A program made the translations under genes and the position numbers. A DNA stretch of 64,000 nucleotides, taken from Schistocerca nitens (Eukaryota > Arthropoda > Insecta > Orthoptera > Acrididae). The stretch spans positions 191,525,548 through 191,589,547 of the forward strand of contig NC_064618.1 in NCBI RefSeq assembly GCF_023898315.1, in the 5' to 3' direction. Below, one piece after another: positions 22,953 through 35,287 of this stretch (position 1 is the stretch's first letter; every line of letters begins with the position of its first letter). The notes beneath the pieces are model-generated. The model worked only from the letters and a program-made list of their open reading frames with translations, was not told the DNA's origin and made no database searches.

Positions 22953-24929
22953 CAGGACGAAATTAGTATATGCCCGCCCGGAACATAAAAACGATAATGC
23001 TTCATCAAACTGCTTGTCATTATTCTGCACCAAGATTCAGACTTATGTCTGGAGTCTTTTGGAGCGAGAACATAAAACGCGTGGGCCGGTGATCAATCCA
23101 TCACAAGAGGACGTTAATTACAGGCAATCGTCCGCGCTGTGAAGTGTTTCACACTGACATGCAACAAGACAGCAACAGATCTACTGCGGACGAGTTCACA
23201 GTCGTCTGACCGATACAGTAGCCAATTAGTAGACTGGTATTTAAAAGTTAAGGACGACAGTAACTTTTTCATGCCATGTCACTACCAAGTAACATAGTTC
23301 GATGAAACCTGATCCATACATATACAGTATAGCACAGTAACTAAAAGAAATACGCCACGAGACCACCTCAAATATCACTATTATTCGAAGACAGTAAATA
23401 CGTTGGGGCCACCACGATTCATGTTGGTTCCCCGAAAATTACAAAAGGTGGGACATGGTTCTGAATTCTTCGAGTTATTATCAGGGACGGCACTGCATAC
23501 TTCGCAGTGTGCTCCCGTGCTGACTAAAAGGCATGTAAGGAGTTTTTTGTGGAAAGGCGTTCCATTCGTTCAGCAGAGCGGTTGACAACTGCCTATACGA
23601 CTCGCCAACGCATCTTACACGCACTCGACGCCTTTTAAGTCGGAGTAACGGGTAAACCAGTCCATTCGCGGAATTTCCTACCCTTCAGAGAGCTGCTTCA
23701 CCTGCGCTCTTCGACGTGTTCGCTCACTGTCATCCATAAAACTAAAGTCACTGCCGAACGCAGCTCTGAAAAGACGCACACACCTACGAGCACAGTGTCA
23801 CACTAACGTTGATCATTAGTGTACTATGTTCAAAGATTTGGATGTCAGCACGCTCAAGCAACAACATACCTTCCCACAGTCTAAAGATCATGTTGGAAAA
23901 CGTCCCTGGGTACAATACGTGTTTCTACCTCATCATATAAGGATATGTCCAGCATTGTTGGTCGAGGTGTGTAAGGTGGTCATGACTTTTGGAGTTTTGT
24001 ATGCTATCGACGTACACGTGAGAGAGAGAGAGAGAGAGAGAAAATTACGTTACTGTTGAGATATCTTTGGCCTTGGCGTGGCACAGTCTTTGCTCTGCGC
24101 AGTCTGATGCATCCATAGTTGAAGTGTGGTAGGTGAATGATGTATTCTGTAGTGCTGTGTTGACTTGTGTCTGTATCTGTTAAATGAAGAAAACTTATTG
24201 TAATGGACGCCAAGGATGAATATGATGTATATATTGGAAAGTGAAAGGAATATAAACGTTGAATAATGTTATTTTTGAAGGGAAGAAGCTTGACGAAAGA
24301 GAACAGCGCTGCACACCTAATCTGTAGAAATGATCATCGGAATATTGTTAACTTGGTTCACTAGCTCACAGCTGAGAGAAAGACCACCCCACTTCCCTGA
24401 GTCATATTAACTGTCTAATCTGTTTGATTTTTTATAGAAATCCTCTGCTAACATTGTACCTTCTTTAAACCATTGTTCACTTTGTTAATCATAGTGTTGT
24501 TTAGTCCAGTGTCTTGTGTGAAGTTCCCACGAAGTATTACTCTGTCTGTTTGAACATATACCTCATTCTAAAAACGTTGCCTTGGAACATCATTAAAAAA
24601 TATTAATAGTTACTCTCCCCGCCACCCTGTTTATCATTACTTATTACCAAATGTGGTACGGTGTAGTTTGGGAATTTTATTTAGAAACAGAGATCTAGCT
24701 TAGCCGGTGCATGCTTACTGTTTGCTTTTGTGCTGTCGAAAAATCTTCAACAATGTCGTCAACACGCGAGATAAGTGGCAATTTTGGTTACGGCCAGATA
24801 ATTGTTTTACTTAAGTTGCGTATTAAATATGAAGACAAGTTGTAGCCAGACCAGTTATAGTTAAATTGAAATTAGGTCCTGTTTAGCATACAGGTCTAAG
24901 TTGGATAACAGTTTGCGAGTACATGGTTC
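22953..24929. other. Anonymous sequence with a GA microsatellite
   Basis: No supported gene. An AG-dinucleotide run lies at 24019-24041. Several 60-80 codon ORFs carry no motif. The region may be intron of the gene that starts near 20.4 kb. Confidence 0.4.
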
Positions 24930-26450
24930 TACATCTACATATATGCTCCACTAGTCACCAAGCGGTGTGTGGCGGAGGGCACAATTCGCGACAAAGTGAT
25001 ATCCCCCCCCCCCCTCCCTCTGTTCCTCACGAGGATCGCTCGACGGAAAAACAAATGTCTGGACTCCTCAGTACGAGCTCTTATTTCCCTTATTTTAGAA
25101 TGGTGATCATTGCGCGATTTGAAAGTTGGTGGTAATAATATATACACTACATCCTCGGTGAAGATCGGATTTCGGAATTTAGTGAGCAGCCCCTTCTCTT
25201 TAGCTCGCCGTCTATCTGCAAGAGTGTCCCACTTCAAACTTTCTAAGAGATCTGTAACGCTCTCGCGATGGATAAATGTACCAGTCACGAATCTAGCCGC
25301 TCTTCTTTGGACCTTATCAATCTCTTGAATCAGACGCAACTGGTAAGGGTCCCACACAGACGAACAATACTCCAAGACTGGACGAACTAACGTCTTGTAA
25401 GCTATTTCCTTTGTTGAAGGACTGCATCGCTTCAGGATTCTACCAAAAAATCACAACTAGAGTTCGCCTTACCCGTTACTTGTGTAATCTGATCATTCCA
25501 TTTGAGATCATTTCGAAAAGTCACACCCTGGTACTTGACGGACGTTACCGCTTCCGAAGACTGGGCATTTGTTTTGTACTCGTACATTAATGGGGATTTT
25601 CGCCTTGTTATACGCAGTAGGTTACACTTACTAATATTGAGAGATAACTGCCACTCATTAGACCACGCATTTATTTTCTGCAAATCCTCAACTTTCGTGG
25701 AATACTACTTGCCTGTAGACTACAGCATCATCGGCAAACAGTCTAAGGCCGCTGTCAATACCGCCAACCAGATCGTTTATGTAAATCGTAATAAGCAGAG
25801 GAACTATTTCGCTGCCCTGGGGCACACCAGAAGTTACGCTTGTTTCTGTTTAAGTCACCCCGTTCAGGACAACATACTGCTTCCTGTCCGTTAGAAAACT
25901 TTCTATCCAACCGCATATGTCATCGGATAGACAGTAAGCGCCCACTTTTTGTAGCAGGCGACAGTGCGGAACTGAGTCGAACGCCTTTCGAAAGTCGAGA
26001 AATATGGCATCAACCTGGGAGTCGGTATCTAGAGCCTGTTGTATATCATGCACAAAGTGGGCCAAATGTGTCTCGCATAACCGCTGTTTTCTAAAACCTT
26101 GCTGGTTTCTGCAGATGAGCTTCTTAGAGTCTAGAAAGGTCATTATGTCCCACAGTGCTCAGAGCCATTTTAAACCACAAATTATGTTCCATGATTCTAC
26201 AACAAATCTATGTCAGTGAAATAGGCCGGTAATTACGTTCATCCGATTTTCTACCCTTTTTATAGATTGCTATGACCTGGCGCGTCTTCCAGTCCCGTGG
26301 AACTTTCCGCTGTTGCAATGATCTCTGATATATGATGGATAAGAATGGTGCTATATTTGTTGCATAGTGAAAATCTTACGGAGAGACCGTCTGGGCTAGT
26401 TGCCTTCCTGGCGTCTAAGGATCAGATTTTGGTAATACGTAGACTTTTAT
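24930..26450 (-). mobile_element. CR1-like LINE, decayed
   Basis: Minus-strand non-LTR retrotransposon. The 3' end on the plus strand is TCTACATCTACATATATGCTCC, followed by the GGTGTGTGGCGGAGGGCAC signature shared by all copies in this window. Reverse transcriptase blocks appear in reverse order along the plus strand: FLDFRKAFDSVPHCRLL (25850-26143), the region around WSNEWQLSLNISKCNLL (25432-25683), and the C-terminal FVTGTFIHRESVTDLLESL part (24935-25375). Frames shift between them. A 12-base C run lies at 25003-25014. The 5' end is lost near 26,450. Closest to the sense copy at 41.2-42.5 kb. The clade call is inferred from RT motifs and 3' end style. Confidence 0.8.
26148..26176 (+). repeat. 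SINE-A 3'-end scrap inside the LINE
   Basis: About 25 bases, CCCACAGTGCTCAGAGCC followed by ATTTTAAACC, match the SINE-A tail and interrupt the LINE reverse transcriptase exactly where its sister copies are continuous. ATTATG on the left and AATTATG on the right could be a short target duplication. Probably an extreme 5'-truncated insertion. Confidence 0.6.
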
Positions 26451-26690
26451 AGAAAGGGAGGTAAAGTTAGGCTAAATTTCAGACGGAAACAAAAAATAGT
26501 GTGGAGGTTACAGGTGTTGCTGTACGTGGAAACATAATATAGCATTGATGTACCTGAAATCCAAATTTTTGAAATTGATCACTTACCGGTCAGTGTTGTT
26601 GTGCTAATCTGCTCCTCCCTCGTGTGAATATCTCAAGGGTACAGTTTGATGGAGAATTATCGTTTTCTATTTCTGGATGGGCGTATTCTA

Positions 26691-28040
26691 CACTACTGGC
26701 CATTAAAACTGCTACACCACGAAGATGACGTGCTACAGACGCGAAATTTAACCCACAGGAAGAAGATGCTGTGATATGCGAATGATTAGCTTTTCAGAGC
26801 ATTCACACAACGTTGGCGCCGGTGGCGACACCTACAACGTGCTGACATGAGGAATGTTTCCAACGGATTTCTCATACACAAACAGCAGTTGACCGGCGTT
26901 GCCTGGTGAAACGTTGTTGTGATGCCTCGTGTAAGGAGGAGAAATACGTTCCATCACGTTTCCGACTTTGAGAAAGGTCGGGTTGTAGCCTTTCGAGATT
27001 GCGGTTAATCGTATCACGACATTGCTGCTCCGCTGGTGGAGATCCAATGACTGTTAGCAGAATATGGAATCGTTGGATTCAGGAGGGTAATACGGAACGG
27101 CGTGCTGGATCCCAACGGCCTCGCATCACTAGCAGTCGATATTACAGGCATCTTATCCGCATGGCTGTAAAGGATCGTACAGCCACGTTTCGATCCCTGA
27201 GTCAACAGATGGGGACGTTTGCAAGACAACAACCATCTGCACGAACAGTTCGAGGACGTTTGCAGCAGCATGGACTGTCAGGTCGGAGACCATGGCTGCG
27301 GCTACCCTTGACGCTGCATCACAGACAGGAGTGCCTGCGATGGTGTACTCAACGACGAACCTGGGTGCACGAATGGCAAAACGTCATTTTTTCGGATGAA
27401 TCCAGGTTCTGTTTACAGCATCATGATGGTCGCATCCGTGTTTGGCGACATCGGGGTGAACGCACATTGGAAGCGTGTATTCGTCATCGCCATACTGGCG
27501 TATCACCCGGCGTGATGGTATGGGGTGTCATTGGTTACACGACTCGGTCACCTCTTGTTCCCATGGACGGCACTTTTTTATTCGATCCCTGTGAAACCCT
27601 AAATTTCAGCAGGATAATGCACGACTGTATGTTGCAGGACCTGTACGGGCTTTTCTGGATACAGAAAATGTTCGACTGCTGCCCTGGCCAGCACATTCTC
27701 CAGATCTCTCACCAATTGAAACGTCTGGTCAATGGTGGCCGAGCAACTGGCTCGTCACAAAACGCCAGTCACTACTCTTGATGACTTGTGGTGTCGTTTT
27801 GAAGCTGCATGGGCAGCTGTACCTGTACACGCCATCCAAGCTCTGACTCAATGCCTAGGCGTATCAAGGCCGTTATTACGGCCAGAGGTGGTTGTTCTGG
27901 GTACTGAGTTCTCAGGATCTATGCACCCAAATTGCGTGAGAATGTAATCACATGTTAGTTCTAGGACAATATATTTGTCCAATGAATACGTTTATCATCC
28001 GCATTTCTTTTTGGTGCAGCAATTTTAATGGCCAGTAGTG
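26691..28040 (+). mobile_element. Tc1-like DNA transposon, inactivated
   Basis: Inverted termini begin CACTACTGGCCATTAAAA (26691 on) and match the reverse complement of the right end (to 28040). TA dinucleotides flank it (26689-26690 and 28041-28042). Length 1,350 bp. It sits just beyond the LINE at 24.9-26.5 kb. Its internal gene has several breaks. Confidence 0.93.
26922..27947 (+). pseudogene. Tc1-like transposase pseudogene (DD34E type)
   Basis: Starts MPRVRRRNTFHHVSDFEKGR at 26922. A TAA (about 27006) and a one-base loss near 27,030 break the helix-turn-helix. The frame then runs from GGDPMTVSRIW through the first catalytic aspartate (VIFSDESRFCL) and VSPGVMVWGVIGY to about 27,570. A deletion and shift precede the second catalytic block, still readable as FQQDNARLYVAG, and the third, SPDLSPIE, with 34 residues between D and E by my count. 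A further shift leads to the C-terminal LARHKTPVTTLDDLWCRFEA part (27732-27947). At least four lesions. Confidence 0.88.
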
Positions 28041-28129
28041 TAGTTTCGTCCTGTTTCGTTCCTCTAAGTATCTTTCTTCGTGACTTCCACCCAGTCATTT
28101 TTAATGCTGACCGTGACAATATAGCAGGT

Positions 28130-28430
28130 AGAAAAGCTCTAGGAACGAGAGGATATTCGGCGAATGGACTGTCCTGCCCGTTCTCCCGACTTGAATCCCA
28201 TGGGGCACTAGCGGGATTCCCCAGGAAGATGTATATCAGGGCGTCCACCCGCACTAACAACCATCAAGCACTTGTCAACCGCATTGGTGGAGGAATGGAA
28301 CGCCGTATCACAAGAAATTCTTACCAACCTTGTGGACAGCATTGGGGTATCTTGCAGAACATGCATTGCTGTCTGTGGTCATCTAACACCCAGTTACGAG
28401 CCCTGTCCCGCCATTCATGATGTCCAGGGC
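28130..28430 (+). pseudogene. Tc1-like transposase C-terminal remnant
   Basis: Frames combined give a MDCPARSPDLNPMGH-like third catalytic motif (about 28165-28205), then CIRASTRTNNHQALV, VEEWNAVSQEILTNLVDSIG and CRTCIAVCGH. This is the conserved end of a Tc1-like transposase family different from the adjacent element. No termini seen. Confidence 0.65.
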
Positions 28431-29824
28431 ACCATCATGAATCGCGGTGACATCAGTGTATTTACTCTCTGTGAATATTACCGTCATTATTTTAATCCCA
28501 TTATCTACTTCAGTTACCTTCTGTACTGTCCGGTATCCGTTCTTTCAATGTGTGGTCCAAGTGTTTTATAGCTCCGTTACTTGGTAGTTGCACATTATGC
28601 AAGAGTTACTTTCGTCCGTACGGTTTGCACACCAGTGAACATCGGCCGCAAGAAACGAACGGGTAACTAACGATTTATTCGTATTGTCATGGACTCGAAC
28701 ACAACTCTGCAATTGCTTTGATTTTATATCATATGGAATGGTCGAGAATGAAATGTAAGAATTTATTATTTGAGATATCTGAGGGACTGAAGATATTCAG
28801 CGGTTCAAGAATCTGTTGCATATGTTGATTAGGTATTACACTGGGTTAAGGAGGGACATTTTTTGTCAGGTATCAGTGGATCAATGTTTCGTTGCGAGGT
28901 AAAGGGTTGTGAAAAGGGCTGGCTTTGATGCTGGGAAACTATTCTGAAACTAAGTAAATTTGACTAGTTTTCTGTTAATCACACACTATTTGTGTTGCGA
29001 GAGAGAATAAGTCCCAATAAAGCAAAAAGTATTTCAAAGATTTGAGATGTGAGATGCCGAACGTGCATTGGAGATGACGTTTCCTAACAAATCGGAGTCT
29101 TTGTGATTTGCACGTTCCATTGTTGTTGTTGGTTATTTCATTCAAACGGCGACTAATATGACCCTCCTTGCAGATTAACAGGTAATGCTTCCTGTATCTT
29201 CCGCATGTGGTAACTGAAAATCAAAACTATAACAGGAGCCAATAAAATGAAAATCGCTGCCCAATGATAAAAAATCATTTTCTTGAAATAAATGGCACGT
29301 GAACCCTACGTAAGAGGTTCTAGTCGCTGACTAATCGGGTAGCACTGTTTTTTCCGCAATTCACTCCAAATAGCATGTCACCTGTCTGTGTCATGCATGT
29401 ATCTTTAACAAATCAAACCATTCACCATCATTATTTACGCTTTCGAAGCGACACAGTTTTGTGTTTTTACTGGTAAGAACAGTAGAAGCAACATTAGCAG
29501 TAGTACTAATTATTTTAGGGCAATTCTATGACTTCATATAGATTAAATTACGAAACACATGAAGTAGAGAACGATTCATGTGCCATAAGGCTTCAGCAAA
29601 AAATGTTCAGGATGATCAGATTCAACATCATGTTGGTTTGTATAAACTGGAGGCGGTCGGCTAGAGGTGGAACAGGAGAAAATGTAGTCAAAAGTGATGA
29701 GAGGTCAAGATTTTGAAGTAGTTTGTTTCTGGCTGCTTAGATCCTTCCTGATGACCCAATTACTTCTTCCTATTACATTGGGAAGACTGGAAAAAGGAAG
29801 CAACAAATTCACTGAGATTTCATC
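28431..29824. other. Anonymous sequence
   Basis: No supported gene or recognised repeat. Confidence 0.4.
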
Positions 29825-29835
29825 AAATTCTGACT

Positions 29836-30036
29836 GCCGGCCGGAGTGGCCGTGCGGTTCTGGGCGCTACAGTCTGGAACCGAGCAACCGCTACGGTCGC
29901 AGGTTCGAATCCTGCCTCGGGCATGGATGTGTGTGATGTCCTTAGGTTCGTCAGGTTTAATTAGTTCTAAGTTCTAGGCGACTGATGACCTCAGAAGTTA
30001 AGTCGCATAGTGCTCAGAGCCATTTGAACCATTTGG
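29836..30036 (+). repeat. SINE-A copy
   Basis: Full-length. Perfect 11-bp duplication AAATTCTGACT at 29825-29835 and 30037-30047. Confidence 0.95.
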
Positions 30037-30047
30037 AAATTCTGACT

Positions 30048-31931
30048 ACCGCCTTATCAACAAAATATTTGACTGTTGAACGATTATTTCACAATGGCTG
30101 CTCCTCTCGAAAGGAAAGAAATAAAAGCATCAGAAATCCAAAGCACAGTTGTTAAAATCACACTCTGATACCCTGTGTCCCTCACATGTGCCAGTGTTCA
30201 GTTTAATTAACATCTTTCGTCCATTCATTACCAGTGTAGTGTGTTCAATTCTTTCCTTTTGTCCTGCGGTTAACCTTCACATCAGCTACTGAAACAGAGC
30301 AAAGTCGTGCGCACCACCTCTATGAGGAGTTTTTGAACTTTCTCTGTGCATTATATTTAACTGTTCGCGTACATTGTGTCTGCAGTCAGAGTCTAGAATC
30401 AACTTACAATTTGTTCCAACGAGAGCAGGAAACGTCTCAGACGGATCGATGTATGACTTCAACGTTGAATCCATTCTCGTCCCTCTATTCTGTCACAAAA
30501 ATCACTGCGATATTCGATACTCCAAACCGTTCCTTAACTCAGTGGACCCTACTTTGCATCTTCGTGGCTCTAGTTGCGAAGGTCTATCAATGATAGTATT
30601 ACGTAAGTAATAAGCGAAATACAGCAGGTAGGTAACCTACTACAACTGCCGGTACTGACACGGATATTAGTGACTTATTCCTCTGCACTAGTAACATATT
30701 TTAACTTAAGGTTTAGTTTAGTACTGAAACAATATACACTTGCACAGGAAACGGTGCCAGAAAATAAGTGTTTGGACGTTGTGTGGGCATAAATGATTAA
30801 CAAGTCTGAAACACATTTATTAACAAAGAATTCAGTAAACCAGATAGCATGAGTGAAAGGAAAATGATCAGCACTCAATCTGCAAATATGCATTAATTTA
30901 CTATATGGTGTAACATGTGCCAAACAGCCTGCCAGACAAAATAATTTTATGGTTTAAAATAAGCAGGAGGCCAGAAAACAACATACAATCGTATCAGTAG
31001 CACCAGTAGTAACCCTGCAATTGGAAGGAATTGCAAAATAAAATAAAATCAGATATGAAGTTTCTAGCTCAGCATACCAGTTAAGGCGACAAACAACAGC
31101 CTCAAAATTCATACAGATAGAATCAATCAACGGAGGGAATACTACCTCAAACAACTGATAATAAAATAAGGTACACTCTTAGCATGTAATCCTTCCAGAA
31201 TCATCTGCTACTGAAGTGTATTTGCTACAGCAACACTAGGCCTTGCAGTGGCCCCACTGTTATGATAATAGAACAACTGCCACAGCTTAACCTGAAATAC
31301 AGCCAGAAAGAGATGTCTCCATATTGGCGCACAGCATATTTAACTTCTGCCTGTGTCTCGACAGCAGAACTCTCCATGGTGCCAGGACGGCAGACACGGT
31401 CCGATCACCCGGAACAGGAACCTATGCCTCTTGTTGGTAGGAAGTCGCTGCAGCTTTCGTCCAGACTCCACTGGGCTGCCTCCACTGATGTCCTCGCGGT
31501 TATTCTACTTTATCTACCCGAAGCACGCTTCGGATGCCTGCTTTCTGTGATCAGTTGCTTCCTTCAGTTTCCCATACCCATGACGACAGCGACCGCCCCA
31601 TTCTCCATAGACACGTGGATGCTAATAACTGGCTAACAGCAGCCAACGACCCACATCTTCCGAGGTGCCGCTGCTCGACGGGCAAGCTCCTGCACCAGGC
31701 ACTCCGAGACGTAAATAAAACCGGGCAGTGCGCTCTCCATGGCCCAGTACTGCAAACGAGGTCTTGTCATGTCGTTCCCTCCAGAGGCGCCTGACGCCGC
31801 CTCTGAATTATTGCAGCTCCATTGTCCCACACCACACTGCTCTCCGCTGCCTCTTACAGCCACTATTCGCCTCGCCGTGGCGTTACACTTACTATCTGGC
31901 ACGTTAGCACATGCTCTGTTGCAGTAGGAAA
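30048..31931. other. Anonymous sequence
   Basis: No supported gene. A 124-codon ORF (31262-31636 plus) and an overlapping 89-codon ORF on the opposite strand (31633-31902) have no recognisable domain; the 31,300-31,900 part is somewhat GC-richer and may be an old repeat. Confidence 0.4.
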
Positions 31932-31942
31932 TCTTTACCAGT

Positions 31943-32131
31943 TCAAATGGCTCTGAGCACTATGCGACTTAACTTCTGAGGTCAGCAGTTGCCTAGAACT
32001 TAGAACTACTTAAACCTAACTAACCTAAGGACATCACACACATCCATGCCCGAGGCAGGATTCGAACCTGCAACCTTAGCGGTCGCTCGGCTCCAAACTG
32101 TAGCGCCTAGAACCGCACGGCCACTCCGGCC
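31943..32131 (-). repeat. SINE-A copy
   Basis: Inverted copy. Perfect 11-bp duplication TCTTTACCAGT at 31932-31942 and 32132-32142. Confidence 0.95.
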
Positions 32132-32338
32132 TCTTTACCAGTATTGGAACCAATAGAGGCAGGACTTTAGAAGTGTCATGAATCATAAAATTATAGGAAA
32201 TGTCCACAGGCACATGGATTGGACAAAAAGAAACATCGCAAGAAAAACGCGTGTTTCAACATAAATACAGATTTAAAATAATTCTCATAATTGTTTAGCT
32301 GAGAGACTTTTTTTTCACATTAAATGATATGTTTCGAT

Positions 32339-32475
32339 CACCTGAGATCTTCTTCACGTATATGCAACTGCGTCAGCAACCCGTCTTGTCTATTCAGAAC
32401 CTCATATCATACCACTATTACATGAAGTTCTGAGTAGACAAGATGAGTTGCTCACACAACTACTTAGATCTGAAG
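32339..32475. repeat. Imperfect inverted repeat (hairpin)
   Basis: The best-matched arms are 32376-32400 and 32425-32451 (GTCTTGTCTATTCAGAAC against GTTCTGAGTAGACAAGA), with a 24-base loop. Weaker pairing extends outward to GATCACCTGAGATCTTC and GATCTGAAGATGATC. Possibly an old MITE or a structured RNA; no flanking duplication found. Confidence 0.55.
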
Positions 32476-32699
32476 ATGATCCACTGAGCAACTGAGATTC
32501 AACAATGAACGGGAATTATTTTATATACCAATACACTCATCTCGAGACGAATATGTCGGATATAGTGATAAATGTAGATGCTTGCAAAGCCTGCAGGTTG
32601 TACTGTAGTACATGAACACGAAAGGCCTCTATACAATGTCGTCAAAACACAAAAGTGTCAGTCCTGGTCTGAACGGTGTTCTGATGTAGTTGTGAGTGC

Positions 32700-33467
32700 A
32701 TCATGTCCGATCTAACTGATTTCGAAAGCGAAAAAATTGTTGGTACTTCCAAAACCAAGAGAGCCCAAGCGCTTGGTGTTTCGAGAGGGACCGCAGCGAA
32801 GATCTGTTACGGATGCAGGGAAAGCGGGCGGGGAAACATCAACCGCTAAGTCACAATGCGGACGAAAGAATGTGTGTGAGTGATGGTGATGGACGGTAAT
32901 CGAGAACGATTGTGACGAGAAATAAGAAGATGACAGGTGTAAAAGTCAGTGCATAACTGAATTTCACACTCGTGAGCTCTGTCAGCAACAAAACAACACG
33001 GCAATAACTCCTAAAGCAGGGAACTGCAGGGCGACCTTGAATTCCAGAACCACTCATCAGTGGTAAGCTCTTAACGGAAAAACATGGTGCCAAACCCATA
33101 AAACATGGACAGTTGGCAGTTGGAGAAACAAGTTGGTCGGATAAGTTTTGTTTCACAGTTTTTTCAACTTCTGGCGCAGTTTATATGCTAGAGTGAAACA
33201 AAGCGAGAATTCGGTGGCGATTGGGGAGCCGTATCGTGATGTTCCATTGGTCCCATGCTTACGCTGTGAGTTCGCATTATCTCCAAGGACAATGACAGTT
33301 TTAGCTGATCAGATCCATCTCATGACATAATGGTAGATCCCTAATGGTGATGCTGTTTTTCAAGATGGTAGGGCACCCGTTGGCACAGCCCATACTATCC
33401 AGGAATCGTTATGTGAGAACAAGGATGCATTATCGCAACTCCTTTGCTGAGTGCAGTCAGCATACCT
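32700..33467 (+). pseudogene. Tc1-like transposase remnant
   Basis: Begins MSDLTDFESEKIVGTSKTKR with the helix-turn-helix ALGVSRGTAAKI, followed by degraded sequence. The block around 33337-33420 reads like NGDAVFQDGRAPVGTAHTIQ, equivalent to the second catalytic motif FQDDNAPIHTA; here DD and NAP have become DG and RAP. Many stops. The remnant is cut near 33,467 by a SINE. Confidence 0.6.
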
Positions 33468-33481
33468 GCATATCATTTACC

Positions 33482-33682
33482 AAAAAAAATGGTCCAAATG
33501 GCTCTGAGCACTATGGGACTCAACATCTTAGGTCATAAGTCCCCTAGAACTTAGAACTACTTAAACCTAACTAACCTAAGGACATCACATACACCCACGC
33601 CCGAGGCAAGATTCGAACCTGCGACCGTAGCAGTCCCGCGGTTCCGGACTGCAGCGCCAGAACCGCACGGCCACCGCGACCG
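33482..33682 (-). repeat. SINE-A copy
   Basis: Inverted copy. Perfect 14-bp duplication GCATATCATTTACC at 33468-33481 and 33683-33696. Confidence 0.95.
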
Positions 33683-33910
33683 GCATATCATTTACCCATG
33701 ATGGACTAGTTTGGAGAGAACGGTTATTAATCGATATCCACCTCCATCATCGTTACCTGAATTTTCCATTATTTTGCATGAAGTATTGTATACGATTTCC
33801 TTAAAAACCTTACAGAATTGCTATTAATCCATTTCAAGGTGACTGGTAGCTGTTTTGAATGCCAGCGGGTTTCCTACACCGTATCGGACAAGATAATGCG
33901 ATTTTGGTTC

Positions 33911-34109
33911 GCCGGTCGTTGTGGCCGAGCGGTTCTAGGCGCTTCAGTCTAGAACCGCGCGACCGCTCCGGTCGCCGGTTCGAATCCTGCCTCGGGCATG
34001 GATGTGTGTGATGTCCTTGGGTTAGTTAGGTTTAAGTAGTTCTAAGTTCTAGGGGACTCATTACCTCAGATGTTGTCCCATAGTGCTCAGAGCCATTTGA
34101 ACTGTTTTT
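33911..34109 (+). repeat. SINE-A copy, left member of a tail-to-tail pair
   Basis: Full-length sense copy. GCGATTTTGGTTC (33898-33910) precedes it and GATTTTGGTTC (34110-34120) follows, an 11-bp duplication. Confidence 0.95.
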
Positions 34110-34120
34110 GATTTTGGTTC

Positions 34121-34312
34121 AAAAATGGCTCTGAGCACTATGGCACTTAACTGCTGAGGTCATCAGTCCCCTAGAACTTAGAACTACTTAAACCTGGCTA
34201 ACCTAAGGACATCACACACATTCATGCCCGAGGCAGGATTCGAACCTGCGACCGGAGCGGTCGCGCGGTTCCAGACTGAAGCGCCTAGAACCGCTCGGCC
34301 ACCACGGCCGGC
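34121..34312 (-). repeat. SINE-A copy, right member of a tail-to-tail pair
   Basis: Full-length inverted copy, separated from its partner by only the 11-base target copy GATTTTGGTTC. The far side is GCGATTTTGG (34313-34322), a third copy of the same target. Two insertions therefore used one site, in opposite orientations. Confidence 0.95.
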
Positions 34313-34533
34313 GCGATTTTGGTGTTTCTGTTGTAAATGCCCAAGTCTATGGCATCTTTTCTAATTTACCTTCTGCCAATTCCCATCTCCTCACGTACGC
34401 GTAACGGTCATCGCTGCCTGCTGTCAGCGTTTAGCTCAGCTTAATTCTCAGGCAGGCAACACTATAGAAAAATTGTTTGTGCTTGGTGCTACCCACCAAC
34501 GACCGAAGAAATGATAAGTTATCTAATTACCCA

Positions 34534-34800
34534 TCGTAAATCGCGGTCTCATACGAGTAAAATCTGCAAGCGAACTGGTATAATATCATAAGTATGGAAT
34601 CAAAACATTTGCTACTTACACCATATTTTTGTACAACCCTTATAGTAAAGATAATAAGAAACACGTCGTAAATCGCGATCTCATACCGAATGAAATCTGC
34701 AAGCGAGCTTCTATAATATTACATTGTTGGAGGCAAAATACTCCCGGCTTACACCTCATTTTTGTCCAACCATTATTGTAACGGTGATAAGGGACGTGAT
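34534..34800. repeat. Old tandem duplication, 132-bp period
   Basis: Copies at 34534-34665 and 34666-about 34800 share TCGTAAATCGCG, AATCTGCAAGCGA and ACACC/TTTTTGT blocks in the same order, with many differences, so this is an old duplication. Confidence 0.7.
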
Positions 34801-35287
34801 AAAAGAGAGGAAGTGATCCATTGTCAACTTGTTCATCTAGAAAAGCTCTTGAGAGTGAGTGTGCGCCGATACGAAATTTCCTGGCATCATTTAGAAAAGC
34901 ACTTAATGAGTGTGTGAACTAAATGATTGCTTTTCAGGGACCTAAAGTGTCACATTTCCTTGAAGCGTGGAAAACTGTGTAGAGGTCTTTGCTTTAACAA
35001 TGATGTTTTCACGTATTGTGGTGATTAGTGACTGCAGCTCCAAAATTGTCATTCATGAAAGCCATGAAAAGAAAAAGCCATTCACAAATATAAGTAAGAG
35101 ATACAGCCCCCTACCTTTTTTGCTTCAGTGCGGAGCTATAACCTCCACCATGGAAATCAACACGGACTCCGGAAACAATATTATACGAAATTAAACTTCC
35201 GCTTTCCACACACGATGTCCTTAGCAGAGGAAATCCTACTGTTTGCCGAGCGCGAAGGCGTGCCTGTCCCCGGCACTGATCCGCCTG

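Noticed and set aside
31262-31636. 124-codon ORF as a gene
   Set aside because: No domain, no start or splice support, and overlapped by open frames on the other strand.
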